Below are positions 28,601-43,600 of a DNA stretch of 64,000 bases, piece by piece; position 1 is the first letter of the stretch; every line of letters begins with the position of its first letter. The position numbers and the translations under genes are program-made. The DNA is taken from positions 5,090,624 to 5,154,623 of the forward strand of contig NC_065431.1 of NCBI RefSeq assembly GCF_024362695.1, read 5' to 3'. This DNA comes from Pectinophora gossypiella. Taxonomy: Eukaryota; Arthropoda; Insecta; Lepidoptera; Gelechiidae. The notes under the pieces were generated by a model. The model saw nothing but the letters and a program-made list of their open reading frames with translations, ran no database searches and was not told the origin of the DNA.

Positions 28601-31600
28601 CGCCAAAGGCCCCTGACATGACTCATGCAACGATTACGTACGCACATCAATAAATAGTAACGGGGACCAACGGCTTAACGTGCCTTCCGAAGCATGGATC
28701 GTCTTACTTTCGGACAATCAGGTGATCAGCCTGTAATGTCCTAACCAAACTAGGGATCACAAGGTGATTTTTGTGATTTGTCCCCACCGGGATTCGAAAC
28801 CGGGACCTCCGGGTCGTGAGCCCAACGCTCAACCACTGGACCACGGAGGCCGTTGACATTACTTACTAATTACAACATAAACTGTCTATATACGTCCCAC
28901 TGCTGGGCACAGGCCTTCCCTCAATCAACCGGAGGGGGTATGGAGCATACTCCACCACGCTGCTCCACTGCGGGTTGGTGGAGGTGTTTTCACGGCTAAT
29001 AGCCGGGACCAACGGCTTAACGTGCCCTCCGAAGCACGGAATCATCTTACTTTTTCGGACAATCAGGTGATGCAATCCTGAAAAGTCCTTACAAAACAAA
29101 GGACAGTCTCACAAAGTGATTTCCATAATGTCCCCATCGGGAATCGAACCCGGACCTCCAGATCGTGAGCCTAACGCTCTAACCACTAGACCACGGAGGC
29201 TGTTACTTACTTATTTAAAACATAACGATTTGTTTTTATACACGTTCAACATCACCAGTCGGCAGTGGTATGGTTACATAAAAAAAATGTAAACGCCACC
29301 ACAGTGTTGACAATAAATGTTTTTAAACCCCCCAAGATCACCTAATCCAAGTGGACGCTGAGGAGCTGACCATAAAACTCAAGTTGTACGGCCCGTTCAT
29401 ACCTTATCTGCAGCAGAATAGGGAGTACAATGACGTGATGATGGCTGGAGACCACAAGCAGTATGTCTTCCATTGTTACCTGGAGAGGTGGATCTACCAA
29501 CCTTCTTTGCTGAACCCAAACTTGTACAAACTGCTCAAGCAAGACACCGTTTATGTTGACGTAAGTGATTAATGGCCCCGATTCCTAATTTTATTTTAAG
29601 TTATACCCGTTATTTTCTTATCCGCCGAAAAGGAAAGGGACGGATAATCGGCAATTGATAATTTTAAATTGAATAACCTGAGCGAACTAAATAGGCAGCT
29701 CGCTGATATGCACGTGTGCTGTCTACTTAATTCTGTCGGTTTTTGAGCCAATATAAAAATTTGGGAGGGTTTTTAAAATGCGTGCCTAAAATTGACGTGT
29801 TCCATAAATGTTATGCCTGTCGATTACCCGTCCCTTTCCTTTTCGGCGGATAAAAAAATGACAGGTATAACTTAAAATAAAATTAGATGGTGTGTACAGG
29901 AATCAGTCATGTGAATGCATATACTTACCCCCAATAGGGGACGACCCCAGAAAGTGTATCTACACTTTCACTCAACACACTCGCTCACTTTCACTTTAAC
30001 TCAGAGTCATGAGCTGAATCATTCCCCTCAGTATTAGGTACGGTGTTGCGTTGAGACTGTCCTTAGTATGTTGAACAGTCATGAGCAATATAATGTACCC
30101 ACTTTAGGACTCTGTCGCACTAACATATTTGAGATTTAGTGAGACTTAAAGTTAAATTTGTCAAAAAAGTTAATGTGACATGGTACCAAAGTGTAACATA
30201 TTAATGCTCGTGACCGAACATGATCTTGAGGGCAGTCTTAGCTGGGATTTTTTATTAATACCGCCCTGATTCTTCGTTTGACAGTACGCGAAAACAGCGG
30301 TTGCCAAGATAATGATGACGAATGATAGCGGGACCACGCACAAAGAACCCTTAGACTATAACAACTACCCCAGGAATGCCAGGTGAGCAATGATATCACT
30401 TCATCATCATCAGCCCATTAACGTCCCCACTGCTGGGGCACGGGCCTTCCCTATTGATGAATAGGGAGATCGGGCCTTAAACCAACACGCAGGCCCATTG
30501 CGGATTGATGGTTATTAACGACTGCTAATGCAGCAATTATTATGCAATGCAGATATTACTTACTAGCTTATATTCCCAGTCGCCACCATATGGATTGCCC
30601 CCAGGTGGCAATCGGGAATAAAATTTGCACCAATTTCCAGTTGCCACTTGGCGGTGTATAATTTTATAATACATTTTTGCACATAACATTCTCTCGCCAA
30701 ACTGACACCAGTTTGCTGTCGAGTACGCTCTGATTGGTTTGACATTTAGATATTCCTGTCATAGACAAGCGCCATCTTTAAATTAAAATAATAATAATAG
30801 ATACAAAATGGAGTAAGTACTTAACAAGAACGACGCCGTTTTATTTTCCCGCTCCTTATATTCATATAATCAACAAAGTTATACCAACCTACATTCTAAT
30901 TTCTTCATATTTCTTCAATTCCTTGTTCAATGCTGCAGGTTGGCTTTGCCAACAACGACGTATGAAGGCATAACTGGGAACGCAACGGCGTCAATATTCT
31001 ACGCCCTTGGTTTTGGAGTGGACACTACACAGGAAGCGTCAGTTCCGTTTAGTATGGAATACAAAATCGACCCGATCAACATGAGAACCAGGGTTCTGAT
31101 CGGCATGATTCCCCTGCTGGTGTTCTGCGCCCTGCTTATTTTACAAGTAAGTAAGTTAAAAGAAGTAAATAGAATAGAATAGAATAACTTTATTCCCAAA
31201 ACAGTGCAGTACAATAGTAGAGAAGATAAAGATAAGTAAGTATACAAATCAAAAATACACTGCCAGGGAAAAGGGACTGACTCAGCATATTGTTGCGAAG
31301 GATAGTAGAAATACCACTCTTAGCAACACTGATATTCTGCCAGTACCTAAGTTACGCTTATAAATACTTTGAACTATCGTGCCAACAAAAAGTTTTGGGA
31401 TTTACTTACAATAAATAAGAAAATAAGCAAATATGAAGAAAATATATGAATTAAGGGATTACGAAAAATATGAAAGTATTAGTCAAAGGTAGATAGTATG
31501 CCAAGGGGTTAAATATCGAGGGTTAGTGACATCGTAACGAATACTCAGGGGGATTCTTCTTCTTCTATCGTGTGGGTTGTGAGGTGGTTTACCAACCTCA

Positions 31601-34600
31601 TCAACCCTGGTGTCAGGGTCATTATTGAGCCGCGAAAGGCCCCTGACTTGGCTCACTCAGGGGGGGGGGGGGGATGATTCAGCTCATGATTCTGAGTTTA
31701 TATCAAGTGGAATTTTCCATCGCAAAATTTATGTTTGTTTTAGTTTTCTTAAGTTATTTTCGCTTCTGTACTTTTGCGATGGAAAATTCAACTTGATATT
31801 TACTCAGAATCATGATTTGAATCATTCCCCTGAGAATTCGTTACGATGTCACTTACACCCCGTACAAGTACATACGGTAGCCATACAAGTAGGTATGGGT
31901 GTGATACTCGTATCAAGTGGAATTTTCTGTCGGAATGAATATTCATTGATGAAAATATTACTGTTATTTTGAATTATTTTCAGTTAAAAAATAAAAATAA
32001 TAATAATAAAAAAGTTTATTTAGGTAAAAGTTTATTTAGGCAGTTCTATACTTTTGCGACGGAAAATTCCAGTTGATAATTACTCAGCTGATCATGGACT
32101 GAATCATTCCTCAAAGTTTTCGTTACGATGACACTTACACCCTGTATAGCAATCATTGACCTCGTAACGGCTTCTGAGGTCCAATGTTTGAGCGTTGGGC
32201 TCACGATCCGGAGGACCGAGTTCGAATCCCGGTGGGGACATATCACAAAAATCACTTTGTGATCCCTAGTTTGGTTAGGGCGTTACAGGCTGATCACCTG
32301 ATTTTCCGAAAGTAAAATGATCCGTGTTTCGGGAGGCACGTTAAGCCATTCGTCCCGATTGTTACTTCCTAATGTATTATGTTATCATAAGTGCAGTTTT
32401 CACTAACACAGTTGGCTCGACCATTATAGCCGGCGACACGGCTCACCACCTATCACGTTGGTCTAACAAAAAGCTCAGCGAGCCGTGGGTAGTATCTTCC
32501 GATGGATGTATCTCTGACTACCCCAATTGGGATATAGTCGTGAAGTTATGTTTAGGTACCTATTTATGTATTTTTTTTCGCAGGTAAACCGTGGCGTGGC
32601 CGCTTATATAGCTATGTGTACTGCGTTGGCTGGTTTCGTCAAAACTGGAGAGGAAATTCTGGTATGTTCTCCTGCATCACGCCTATATCCCCGAAGGGGT
32701 AGGCAGAGTATAGTAATTCAATACTCCCACTCCTTGCTAGCTATGTTTAAGGTGATGCGTTTCAGTCGGCTAGGACGTTACCTTGCGTCAATAGATGGCG
32801 TTACTTCTGAAGTACTTATTCGTATTTTTTCCATTTATTCGTTTAGTGTTGAGTTCTGACCCTATGAAATGTTAATTGTGCTGTATTGGGCTGGTATTCC
32901 CTTCGCGGGTTGGAAGGTCAGACATGCAGTCGCTTCTGTGCGAATCACACAAATCCCCTGGTAGTTGCGGCTTCCGAATACTTAGATCCCGCTTAGGGAC
33001 GGTACTGAAAAGTATCGGCGTCCGAAGTACGTAATGTACGATCCCGACGACCCGATTACTCTAGCCATAGAGGCGGCCAATCAGCTCGCGACACCAAACA
33101 CTTCAGGACCCCGATACCGACCCCGCCGGCGTGGTCGACGATTTCCCCCTAGGGTCGATTAATTCTTTCAAATATTTTTCCTCTCAGACGACGCCCTGAG
33201 CCGAGGTTCGCGCCCAACTGGGCACCCTCAGGCCTGTTGTCTTAAACGTCGTACTGGGTGAGAGCCTTCAACGCTCCCCATTTCTCCGGCCAAGTAGTTA
33301 ATGCCATCTGCGGCAAATCTGCAATAAGTCAAGTCAAAAAAAGTCGCTTCTGTAAAAAAGCGGACCTGTCAAATCTTCAGGTTAGGTAAGCGGACCCTGT
33401 GAGAAACGAGATAATGCTAGGGAGATGATGATTGTTTGAAGTGTTTTTTTTTTTTCAGGTGAGCGAGACAGGACAGTGGCTGAATACAGATATCGTGTTG
33501 TACGTTTTTGCCGCCATGATGCTCGTTTCCATCTTATCTGAAACCAGGCTCTACTCTTGCATCGGATATCATTTTTTAAGGGTAAGACCACAGGAGGAAC
33601 TTTCCAGGTTCCAGTTTCCACAGGAATGTTCCTTAAAATCACAGCCTCCGTGGTTTAGTGGTTAGAGCGTTGGGCTCACGATCTGGAGGTCTGGGTTCGA
33701 TTCCCGATGGGGACATTGTCGAAATCACTTTGTGAGACTGTCCTTTGTTTGGTAAGGACTTTTCACCTGATTGTCCGAAAAAGTAAGATGATTCCGTGCT
33801 TCGGATGGCACGTTAAGGCGTTGGTCCCGGCTATTAGCCGTAAAAAAACACCTCCACCAACCCGCATTAGCGCAGCGTGGAGTATGCTCCATATCCCCTC
33901 CGGTTGATTGAGGAGAGGCCTGTGCCCAGCAGTGGGACGTATATAGGCTGTTTATGTGTTCCTCAGAATCACTATAGATAGCGCTGGACAGATTTTTTCT
34001 CCGTTTAACGTTCTAATTTCATGGATAACAGACATATTATGCATCTTTCTTTGTTTTTGGGTATAAATGATGACCTTTGACATTTGATTTGTCTTGATAA
34101 GCTTTCTGATAATGATATCCACGGTCTGAAGATGGAGCTGGAAGGTGGTCGAAGGATCTCTGTTATTCTCTCTCTCATACTTTCTCGCTCTAAACGTTCC
34201 TTTTCGTGCATCATCTTACCTCTCCATTCCCACACGTTATGTTTGTTAGTTAAGCGGGTGAGAGCCTTCAGCGCTCCCCATTTGTCCGGCCAAGTAGTTA
34301 ATACCATCTGCGGAAAATCTACAATAAGTCACGTCAAAAAAATAAAAAATAAATAAATGTCAACGTGTTAAAAAGAAGTTTAACAAAAATACCTAATATA
34401 AATTTTCTATTATTTCTTTTCATATTTTTTTTGTCTCTGCTTACCCCGGTGGGAAATGGGCGTGAGTTTGTGTATGTATGTGTGTACCTATTTACATTTT
34501 GTTTCCAGCTGACCAACCGTGATGTGAGCATGACCCTCATTCTGTTGAACCTACTTACCGGTTTCTTCTCAATATTCTTCAATAACATGTTCATTGCGAT

Positions 34601-37600
34601 ATTAATGGCGCCTCTGGCAATCAGGTAATTATAATTGCTTCCATACTACATACATACATACATAAACTCACGCCCGTAATCCCAAATGGGGTGGGCAGAG
34701 CCACAAGTAATCAAAGACAACTTGCAGCCACTGTTGATACGAAGTCCTAAGATGGATATGATGAAACTTATGGTGATAAGGGATCAGCCTATCGCCCATA
34801 ACATTAGTCCATCATGTTAGAGGACACAATCCCTCTGTCGGTTTTTACGACATGCCCGGGAAGACAAGCAGCTGAACGCGTTCTTTGTTTTTTATTTGCT
34901 CCCAGAACAGCATAGAAGCTTCCATACTAACACCATAGAATAAGGCCTCCGTGGCCCAGTGGTTGAGCGTTGGGCTCACGATCCTTAGGCCCCGGGTTTG
35001 AACCCCAGTGGGGGCATGTCACAAAAATCACTTCGAGATCCCTAGTTTGATTAGGACATTACAGGCTGATCACCTGATTGTCCGAAGGAAGATGATCTGT
35101 GCTTCGGAAGGCACGTTAAGCCGTTAGTCCCGGTTACTACTTGCTGATTTAAGTATGTAGTCGTTACACGAGTCATGTTAGGGGTCTTTGGCGGCTTAAT
35201 AATAACCCTGACACCAGGGTTGAAGGGGTTGGTATTCCACCTCATAACCCACACGATAAGAAAAACTCATGAAACGACTACGTACTTACTTAAATTCAGT
35301 AAGTAGTAACCGGGACCAACGGCATAACGTGCCTTTCGAAGCACGGATCTCACTTTCGGACAATCAGGTGATCAGCCTGTAATGTCCTAACGAAACGAGG
35401 GATCACAAAGTGAATTTTGAGATTTGTCCCATCCAGGGTTCGAACCTGGGACCTCCGGATCGTGAGTACAGTCATGAGCAATATAATGTATCCACTTTAG
35501 GACTCTGTCGCACTAACATATTTGACATTTAGTGAGACTTACAGTTCAATTTGTCAAAAAAGTTAATGTGACATGGTACCAAAGTGTATACATATTAACG
35601 CTCGTGACCGTACAACGCTCAACCGCTGGACCACGGAGGCCCATAGCCTTTCATTCAGCCTACCATTCCTGCATTGTTATTGTCTAAATGCGCGCAGGAT
35701 GATGGAGTTCCTAGACCGAAATCCGTACCCTGTGCTCATCAACCTGATGATGATTTGCAACATATGTGGGAAGGCGTACGTTGGAACGTTTATCGTGAGG
35801 GAAATCCTGCAACACATCGAGGCCATAAACACTGTGAGTTACCCTGTTACTACCACGGAATAGGATAATGAAAGCATAGACCTCGCAATAATAATTGAGT
35901 CGTGTACTACGGTTTTTGTAGTAGGCTGAGCTGTAGGCCATCTGCGGGATCCATAGGTGGCCGATAGTGGAACAGCCATCAGATATGATGGTTAGCTGCG
36001 AATATAAAAATAAGCAGCCCCCGACCAAACATCGACAGGATTAGCAGAACGTAGTGGGTAGCTCGCTAGGACGGGCTAGCCTATAAAATGCTACTTAGGT
36101 TCTATGACGATCTTTTGACGTAGCGAGTAGGCGCCGCTACTTCAAAAGCGCACCCCTGATGCCGGGCAGCAACGGTATCAGTACTGGTTGAAGGCCGAGG
36201 AAATGGATTCTGGTAGGGCTCTAGCTAGAACATCACCGATTGAGAAATTGGTCGGTGTACTGCGGAACGGAAGGCGATTGGGGCAACCACCGTTCTACAC
36301 GCCCTATCTATGGAGCATTGAAGACGATTACTCCACCGACAAGAGCGCAGCTCTTAAATAAAGAGAGAGAGCACTAGGTTCAAGATAATTTATGAAATTG
36401 TGGTTACTAAATAAAGACAGATGTAAAACTAACGAAAAACCTTTTCCTTTTTCTATTTAACTTATTTGTGAATTTAAATTAACACTTAAAATCGTAATAA
36501 TAAGTCGGACATTTTATCACGTTTTTCTATGACGTCACAGTGTGGTTTTTCATACAAATTCCATAGTAATTTCGTATTTTGACGATTACATTTTTCTTTA
36601 TTAAAATTTATAAATGAGTTAAGTAAATAGGAAAAAGAAAATGTTTTTCTATAGTTTTCGATCTGTCTTTATTTAGTAATCAGAATTTCATAATTTATAT
36701 TTGAACTAGGAAGTTACCTTTAGTCGTGAGATTGTTATGTTATTTTTTCAAGGGTATAACTTTGAAGAGGATCATGAACGTGTGCATGGTACCTTCGCTT
36801 ATCGTCGCGGGCGCAACCGGCGTGGTTTGGTTCCTCATCTATTCCTTCCTCAAACCACATGAATACAGGAAGAGGATTGATATAGCAGGTTCGTGGCTAA
36901 CTTCATTCAAAACAATTCAAAAATATTTATTTTTCAAAATTGGCTTACATCATAGTCAGCGCTTTTTGAACGTCAAAAATTAAATTACACTAACTAGCTG
37001 TAAAACTGTAACTACCTAGTAACTGTAACACAGTAACTAGCTGTAAAACTAACTAGCTAGTAACTCTAACACAGTAACTAGCTGTAAAACTAACTAGCTA
37101 GTAACTCTAACACAGTAACTAGCTTTAAAACTAACTAGCTAGTAACTCTAACACAGTAACTAGCTGTAAAACTAACTAGCTAGTAACTCTAACACAGTAA
37201 CTAGCTGTAAAACTAACTAGCTAGTAACTCTAACACAGTAACTAGCTGTAAAACTAACTAGCTAGTAACTCTAACACAGTAACTAGCTGTAAAACTAACT
37301 AGCTAGTAACTCTAACACAGTAATTAGCTGCAAAACTAACTAGCTAGTAACTCTAACACAGTAACTAGCTGTAAAACTAACTAGCTAGTAACTCTAACAC
37401 AGTAACTAGCTGTAAAACTAACTAGCTAGTAACTCTAACACAGTAACTAGCTGTAAAACTAACTAGCTAGTAACTCTAACACAGTAACTAGCTGTAAAAC
37501 TAACTAGCTAGTAACTCTAACACAGTAATTAGCTGCAAAACTAACTAGCTAGTAACTCTAACACAGTAATTAGCTGTGAAACTACTATCACATCGGAATC

Positions 37601-40600
37601 TGTAACGCTGTGGGAAAGACGTGGCCAGAAAACCTCCCAGCACAGGGCCCTAGTCCTACTGCTTCGTGTTTTCCTTTTTTCTTTCGTTACACTGAGGGAC
37701 TTTCCAGGACACTTTCCCCAAAATATACACAGATGGCGCTGTCCAACTCTTAAGTGATTATTACCTATTTTCTCATTGCTCGGGTAAATAGTGTAATTCA
37801 AAAATATAATGTAATTAATGGCAGAGGAATATAGAAAAATAAATGTTTCTGAATATTTCGATCAGATTTGTACATACATCTCTGCCTACCCTTTCGGGGA
37901 TACAGGCGTGACGCTGTCTCTCTTCTTATCGTGTGGGTTGTGAGGTGGAATACCAACCTCATCAACCCTGGTGTCAGGGTTATTATTGAACCGCTAAACG
38001 CCCCTGACATGACTCATGTAACCAACCTCATCAACCCTGGTGTCAGGGTTATTATTGAACCGCTAAACGCCCCTGACATGACTCATGTAACCAACCTCAT
38101 CAACCCTGGTGTCAGGGTTATTATTGAACCGCTAAACGCCCCTGACATGACTCATGTAACCAACCTCATCAACCCTGGTGTCAGGGTTATTATTGAACCG
38201 CTAAACGCCCCTGACATGACTCATGTAACCAACCTCATCAACCCTGGTGTCAGGGTTATTATTGAACCGCTAAACGCCCCTGATATGACTCATGTAACCA
38301 ACCTCATCAACCCTGGTGTCAGGGTTATTATTGAACCGCTAAACGCCCCTGACATGACTCATGTAACCAACCTCATCAACCCTAGTGTCAGGATTATTAC
38401 TGAGCCGCCAAAGGCGCCTTACACGACTCATGTAACGACTACATACTTGCATCAGCCAAAATGAGCCATCTGAAGCACGGATCATCTTACTTTCGGACAA
38501 TCAGGTGATCAGTCTGTAATGTCCTAACCAAACTAGGGACCTCAAAGTAATTTTTGTGAAGTCCCCACCGGGAATCGAACCCGGGGCCTCTCTAACCACT
38601 GGACCACAGAGGCCGTGTTATTTTCAGACTTGGAACACCAGTTGATACTGTGGAAGAGAATGTACAATGAGATCCCAAACGTGAGTTACAATTGGCATGT
38701 GATCCGCAAGAAGATTCAAGATAAACGGACAGCATTGAAGGCGGAACTTGTGAGGCTCAAGGCGCTGCCTACCCCGGACTACATGGAGATGAAGACTGAT
38801 GCTTACTTCAGGGAGCTGTACTATGACGTAAGTCCGTTCGTGGGTCATCATCACCAGTTCATTAGCGTCCCCACTGCAGGGGCACGGGCCTTCCCTATGG
38901 ATGGATACGGAGATCGGGCCTTAAACCACCGCGCTGGCCCAGTGCGGATTGGTGGTTATTAACGACTGCTAATGCAGCCGGGACCAAAACGGCTTAACGT
39001 GCCTTCCGAAGCACGGAGGAGCTCGAGATGAAATCTTTTTTTTTATGGTCACCCATCCTAAGATCGGCCTTTGCGAAAGTTGCTTAACTTCAACAATCGC
39101 AGACCGAGCGCGTTTACCGCTGCGCCACCGAGCTCCTCGTTCGTGGTTACGGGACCATAACCAGCAACAACACAACGACAGATGGGCGCAGTTGCTCGCC
39201 TGCACACAGTCGCAGGATTATCATTCCAATGTGATGTCCGAGAGCTTAACTCGTCGACTGCTTCGCTTAAACCGTAAGGATCTCTCTCTCTTTATTTAAG
39301 AGCTGCGCTCTTGTCGCTGGAGTAATCGCCATTCCTTTCTTCCCGCCAAATCCTTCACCTCCTGATGCGACACGACCTGCACCTTCTCTTTTATTTGTTT
39401 CATAAATGTTCTCCTAGGTCTACCACATTACTACTGGTGGTGGTACTTACCACATTTATGACAATACATTTTCATTTCATTTCATTTTCCCCTATGCCCA
39501 CTTAATAAACATCTATCCAATTTAGGGTTAACAGACAGCCCACTCTGTAGTAGCTGTCTGGACGCAGAAGAAACTGTCTCCCATATACTCATGGAACCAT
39601 GGTCTGAATCATCCTCAAAGTTTTTGTTACCATGACATTAACACCCTGTATATTTCAGGCCCGTGTCTACAACTGGTTTCTGGTGGTGAAGGTGGCTGTG
39701 GCGGCGATCGGGTTCATGGGACTGGTGATCATTTACATTTACAATGTGTACATCGAACAATTCCATGGGAAAGGTGAGTTTCCGATGTTGCTGGCTGTCA
39801 GCCCTCAGCGCTCCCCATTTGTCCGGCCAAGTAGTAAGAGTCACATTTACATGTGGCAAATTGTACTATTTACCTAAAGTAATGACGGTTAAATTAGGTA
39901 TTGTAATTGGCAGCCCTCAGACATCACACACACAGATGCGCGTGTTGATAATGTCAATGTGTAGTGTCTGTGTAAAACGAGGTTGTTTGTATGAAGTGTT
40001 CGGGGTGTAACAGGACCACAGTTTTTTTCCAAATGTTTTTTTTAGGAAGCCGTGGTAGTCTAGTTGGGAATACGCTTGCCTTTTGCTTCTACTTTGAAAT
40101 CGCAGGTTCGAATCCAGCACAGGCCTAAACCAATGATTGTCGAATTTGTTTTCGAATTTATGTTTGGATCATAAATCATTATCACGTGCTCAGCGGTGAA
40201 GGAAAACATCGTGAAGAAACCCACATTCCCGAGAAATGCATTTTCAGAGGTATGTGACCTAACCTGTATTGGGCTGGTCTTCCCTTCGCTGGTTGGAAGA
40301 TCAGACAGGCAGTCGCTTCTGTAAAAAACCGCACCTGTCAAATCGTCAGGTTAGGTAAGCGGACCCTGTGAATAACGGGATAATGTTAGGGAGGCTTTAT
40401 TTTATTCTAGGTGACATAAAGCTGGGGTACATTGGTCTTTACGCGGTGCTACTTCTGTTCCTCCTTCTCCATTCGAGGGACTTCGGCCTCCTCCTCAAGA
40501 GGATGGACTGGCAGGCCATTGTGATATTCGTGGCATTCGGCATTATTATTGCGGTAAGTAAGTGGAAGACCAAGAACCAATTTAAGAGCCACTCTCTTGT

Positions 40601-43600
40601 CGGTGCACCATTTTAGGGCAGTGGTTTCCCTCTTGCCTTCCGCCCCGCAGTACTCTGTCTGACGCAAGTGGGATGGCGCCCAGAGTAGTCTATTACAAAG
40701 CCGTACTAGGACTCCTGTCCTCCGCCTCTGAATAGTACTGACAGTTACTACACAATTACAATACAAATATACTTTATTGCACTAAAATAAAAGGAAAATA
40801 TGACTTAATTACAGGGTGTTCTACTCAGAATCATGGTCTGAATCATCCCCCTCAGAATTCGTTACGGTGTCACTATATGTACTTCTATGGTCCTGTACGT
40901 AGTTATACAGGGTGTAAGTGACATCGTAACGAATACTGAAGGGGATGATTCAGCTCATTATTCTGAGTTAAGTAGCATGGAGAATACTACACCGACAAGA
41001 GTGTGGCTCTTAAATTAGTGATGATGACAATAAAGTAGGTAATGGCCCCGATTCCTGCAGACACATCTTAATTTTATTTTAAGTTATACCAGTCATTTTC
41101 TTATCCGCCGAAAAGGAAAGGGACGGATGATTGACAGCTGTTAATTTTAGGATGAATGAGTAAATGAATGAATAACCCGGGCGAATAAAATGGTATCTCG
41201 CTCATATATTATGCAACCCGTTTGACGCGTACTGTCAACCTAAATCTGTCGGGTTATTGGCCGATGTAAAATTTTTAGACGTGTAACGCGGGATATTACT
41301 CGAATAATACCCGAGGCGCCATCTATTGGCCAATCGGGGAACAACGCGGCTCAGCCCGCGCCGCCCGCGCCCCCGCAGAGGGACGCGAGATTGAGAAAAC
41401 AGTATGGCGTTTTACCGGCTCGATTTCGCGACTATATTTAATGTTTAATTTTGTTTAAGCTAGATTTACGCGAATTATTAGTACTAAGTGTGTGACAAAC
41501 TGGTTGTGACTTAAAAATAAAGTGTTTTCTCAGTGATTGCGACCACTTTTCTTGAACTTTACAAAACACAACAAAATAAATACACCCCACGGCACCCCGC
41601 CGTATCAATGGCGCCCTTCCCGTGTGTCTTGTGAGAATTTGGAACTGTGATCGTGTTTTCCTGTGAAAAAGACTGTTCTACACAATCATGATGACTAGTA
41701 GATCCCCGATGCAAACTCGTTCTTCACGTCGGAGGACTCGCACACAATCGCCTCAGCGCGAACCACACTTAGATATTTCTGTCGCCGCGCCGCCGCCATT
41801 ATCAAACGACGCCGTAACTCCGTCGCAACACCGCGCACGGCCATCCGAGGATGGAAGAAGAAGCCCTAATCCTAATCAGGTGACGATGTCAATGGATAAT
41901 CTATCGGTGTTACTTCAATCGATTCAACAATCAAACGCCGATATGTTCCAAAGGTTATTACATGAGGTACGTGCATCGACGCCGGTGCCCGCCGCGCCCG
42001 GTGATCATTCAAATTACTACACGGCCTCCGCCTCTGTCTCCGTGCCTAATGGGAACTTCTCTAAGTGCAAAGCTACATATAGCGGTGGTCCCGACGAGAG
42101 CCTTGAAGGGTTTATCGACGCCGTTTTATCATACAAAGACTGTTGCCATGTGACCGATGAGAACGCCGTTCGTGGATTTTCACAGCTACTTACACACTCC
42201 GCAGCTGCTTGGTGGCAAGGTGTAAAATCGACCGTAAGTTCGTGGGATGACGCTCTAGATAATCTACGCAGTGCATTCGGTGACCGCCGCCCGCCGCACA
42301 GGGTATACCGTGATCTATTCGCTAATGAACAAGGTACTGAAAACACGGATATGTTTGTGGCGAGAGCGCAAGCCCTATTCGCGCGCATCCCCCCTTCGGA
42401 CATTAGTGAGAAAGCTAAATTAGACATGATCTATGGCTTGCTTCATCCGCGTATCCGCATGCGTCTCAAACGGGAGGAGTTTCATTCATTCAAGGAATTA
42501 CTGAAACTAGCACGTTCAGTAGAGGACTCCATCAAGGTAGCAGAACCATCATCAGCGCGTGCTGTTAGTGGAGTAGCGCCCGGTGCCACCCGTCGGTCAC
42601 CGGTAGGCGCCACATCGCAGCATTCGCAGCGCGCTACGCAGCCGCCGGCGCAGTCGACGCAGGCCTCTTCCTCCGCGCCGACCCCCGCGCCCTTCTCGCT
42701 GTCAGTGCCCCCATCACAGCCCCCGCCGCCACAAAATGATACAAACGCGGGTGCTGCCACAACTAAGAAGAAACGCATATACTGTTCCTATTGCAAGAAA
42801 CCTAATCATTCCGTTGATAAATGTTATAAACTAGCTAATAAGAATATGTCTAGTAATAATGATAATAATTTAAGTTCTAACTTGAATTCATGCTTGAATG
42901 TTGATAACGGAATTTATTGCTATGGTTGTGGTGAGAAAAATGTTATTAGGGCAGATTGTACAAAATGTAATTCACAATTTTCGAGTGTAAATTTTGAGTC
43001 TATTCCGTGTGACCTTGAGTCATCGAACTTTGACATACATTCAAACGTCAAGGTTGTCACTCGGTACAGGGAGTGCATGACTGCGGTTTCACCTCCAAAT
43101 TTTGATAAGTGCATGACTCCAGCTTTCCCATGCTTGAATGATGATTTATTTTTGAATTTTTTATTTGATGAATCATTGTCCACATTTGATACTAAAATAA
43201 ATTCTGATTGCTTACCTAACACTAGGGGGAGTACCGAAGTTGAGATTAGTAAACCAAGTGTGTACTTACCTGACATTGGAGTGTCCACGATGACCGATGA
43301 CGCTAGGGTGACCACGATGACCGATGACGCTAGGGTGTCCACGATGACCGATGACGCTAGGGTGTTCACGATGAACGATGACGCTAGGGTGTCCACGACG
43401 ACTCATGACGTTGGAGTATCCACGATGACTAATGATGTTGCAGTGTCCATGACCGACGTTAGGGTAACCATGTCCGACGTTGACGTGACCAGGTCAGAAG
43501 CTGTTTCTGCGACTGCCGCTGAATTGTTCGCTTCGAATTCTACTGGTTTATATGATGCTTCCTGTGACTTGTCATCAACTGATTTAGATACCTTTCAATC

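Noticed and set aside
37950..38385. CRISPR-like regular repeats
   Set aside because: Units are contiguous without unique spacers and the DNA is eukaryotic; it is an ordinary tandem repeat.
37868..38464. 198-codon frame with 23-residue repeats
   Set aside because: It is the amplified SINE-B tail; other SINE-B copies show it is not protein-coding.
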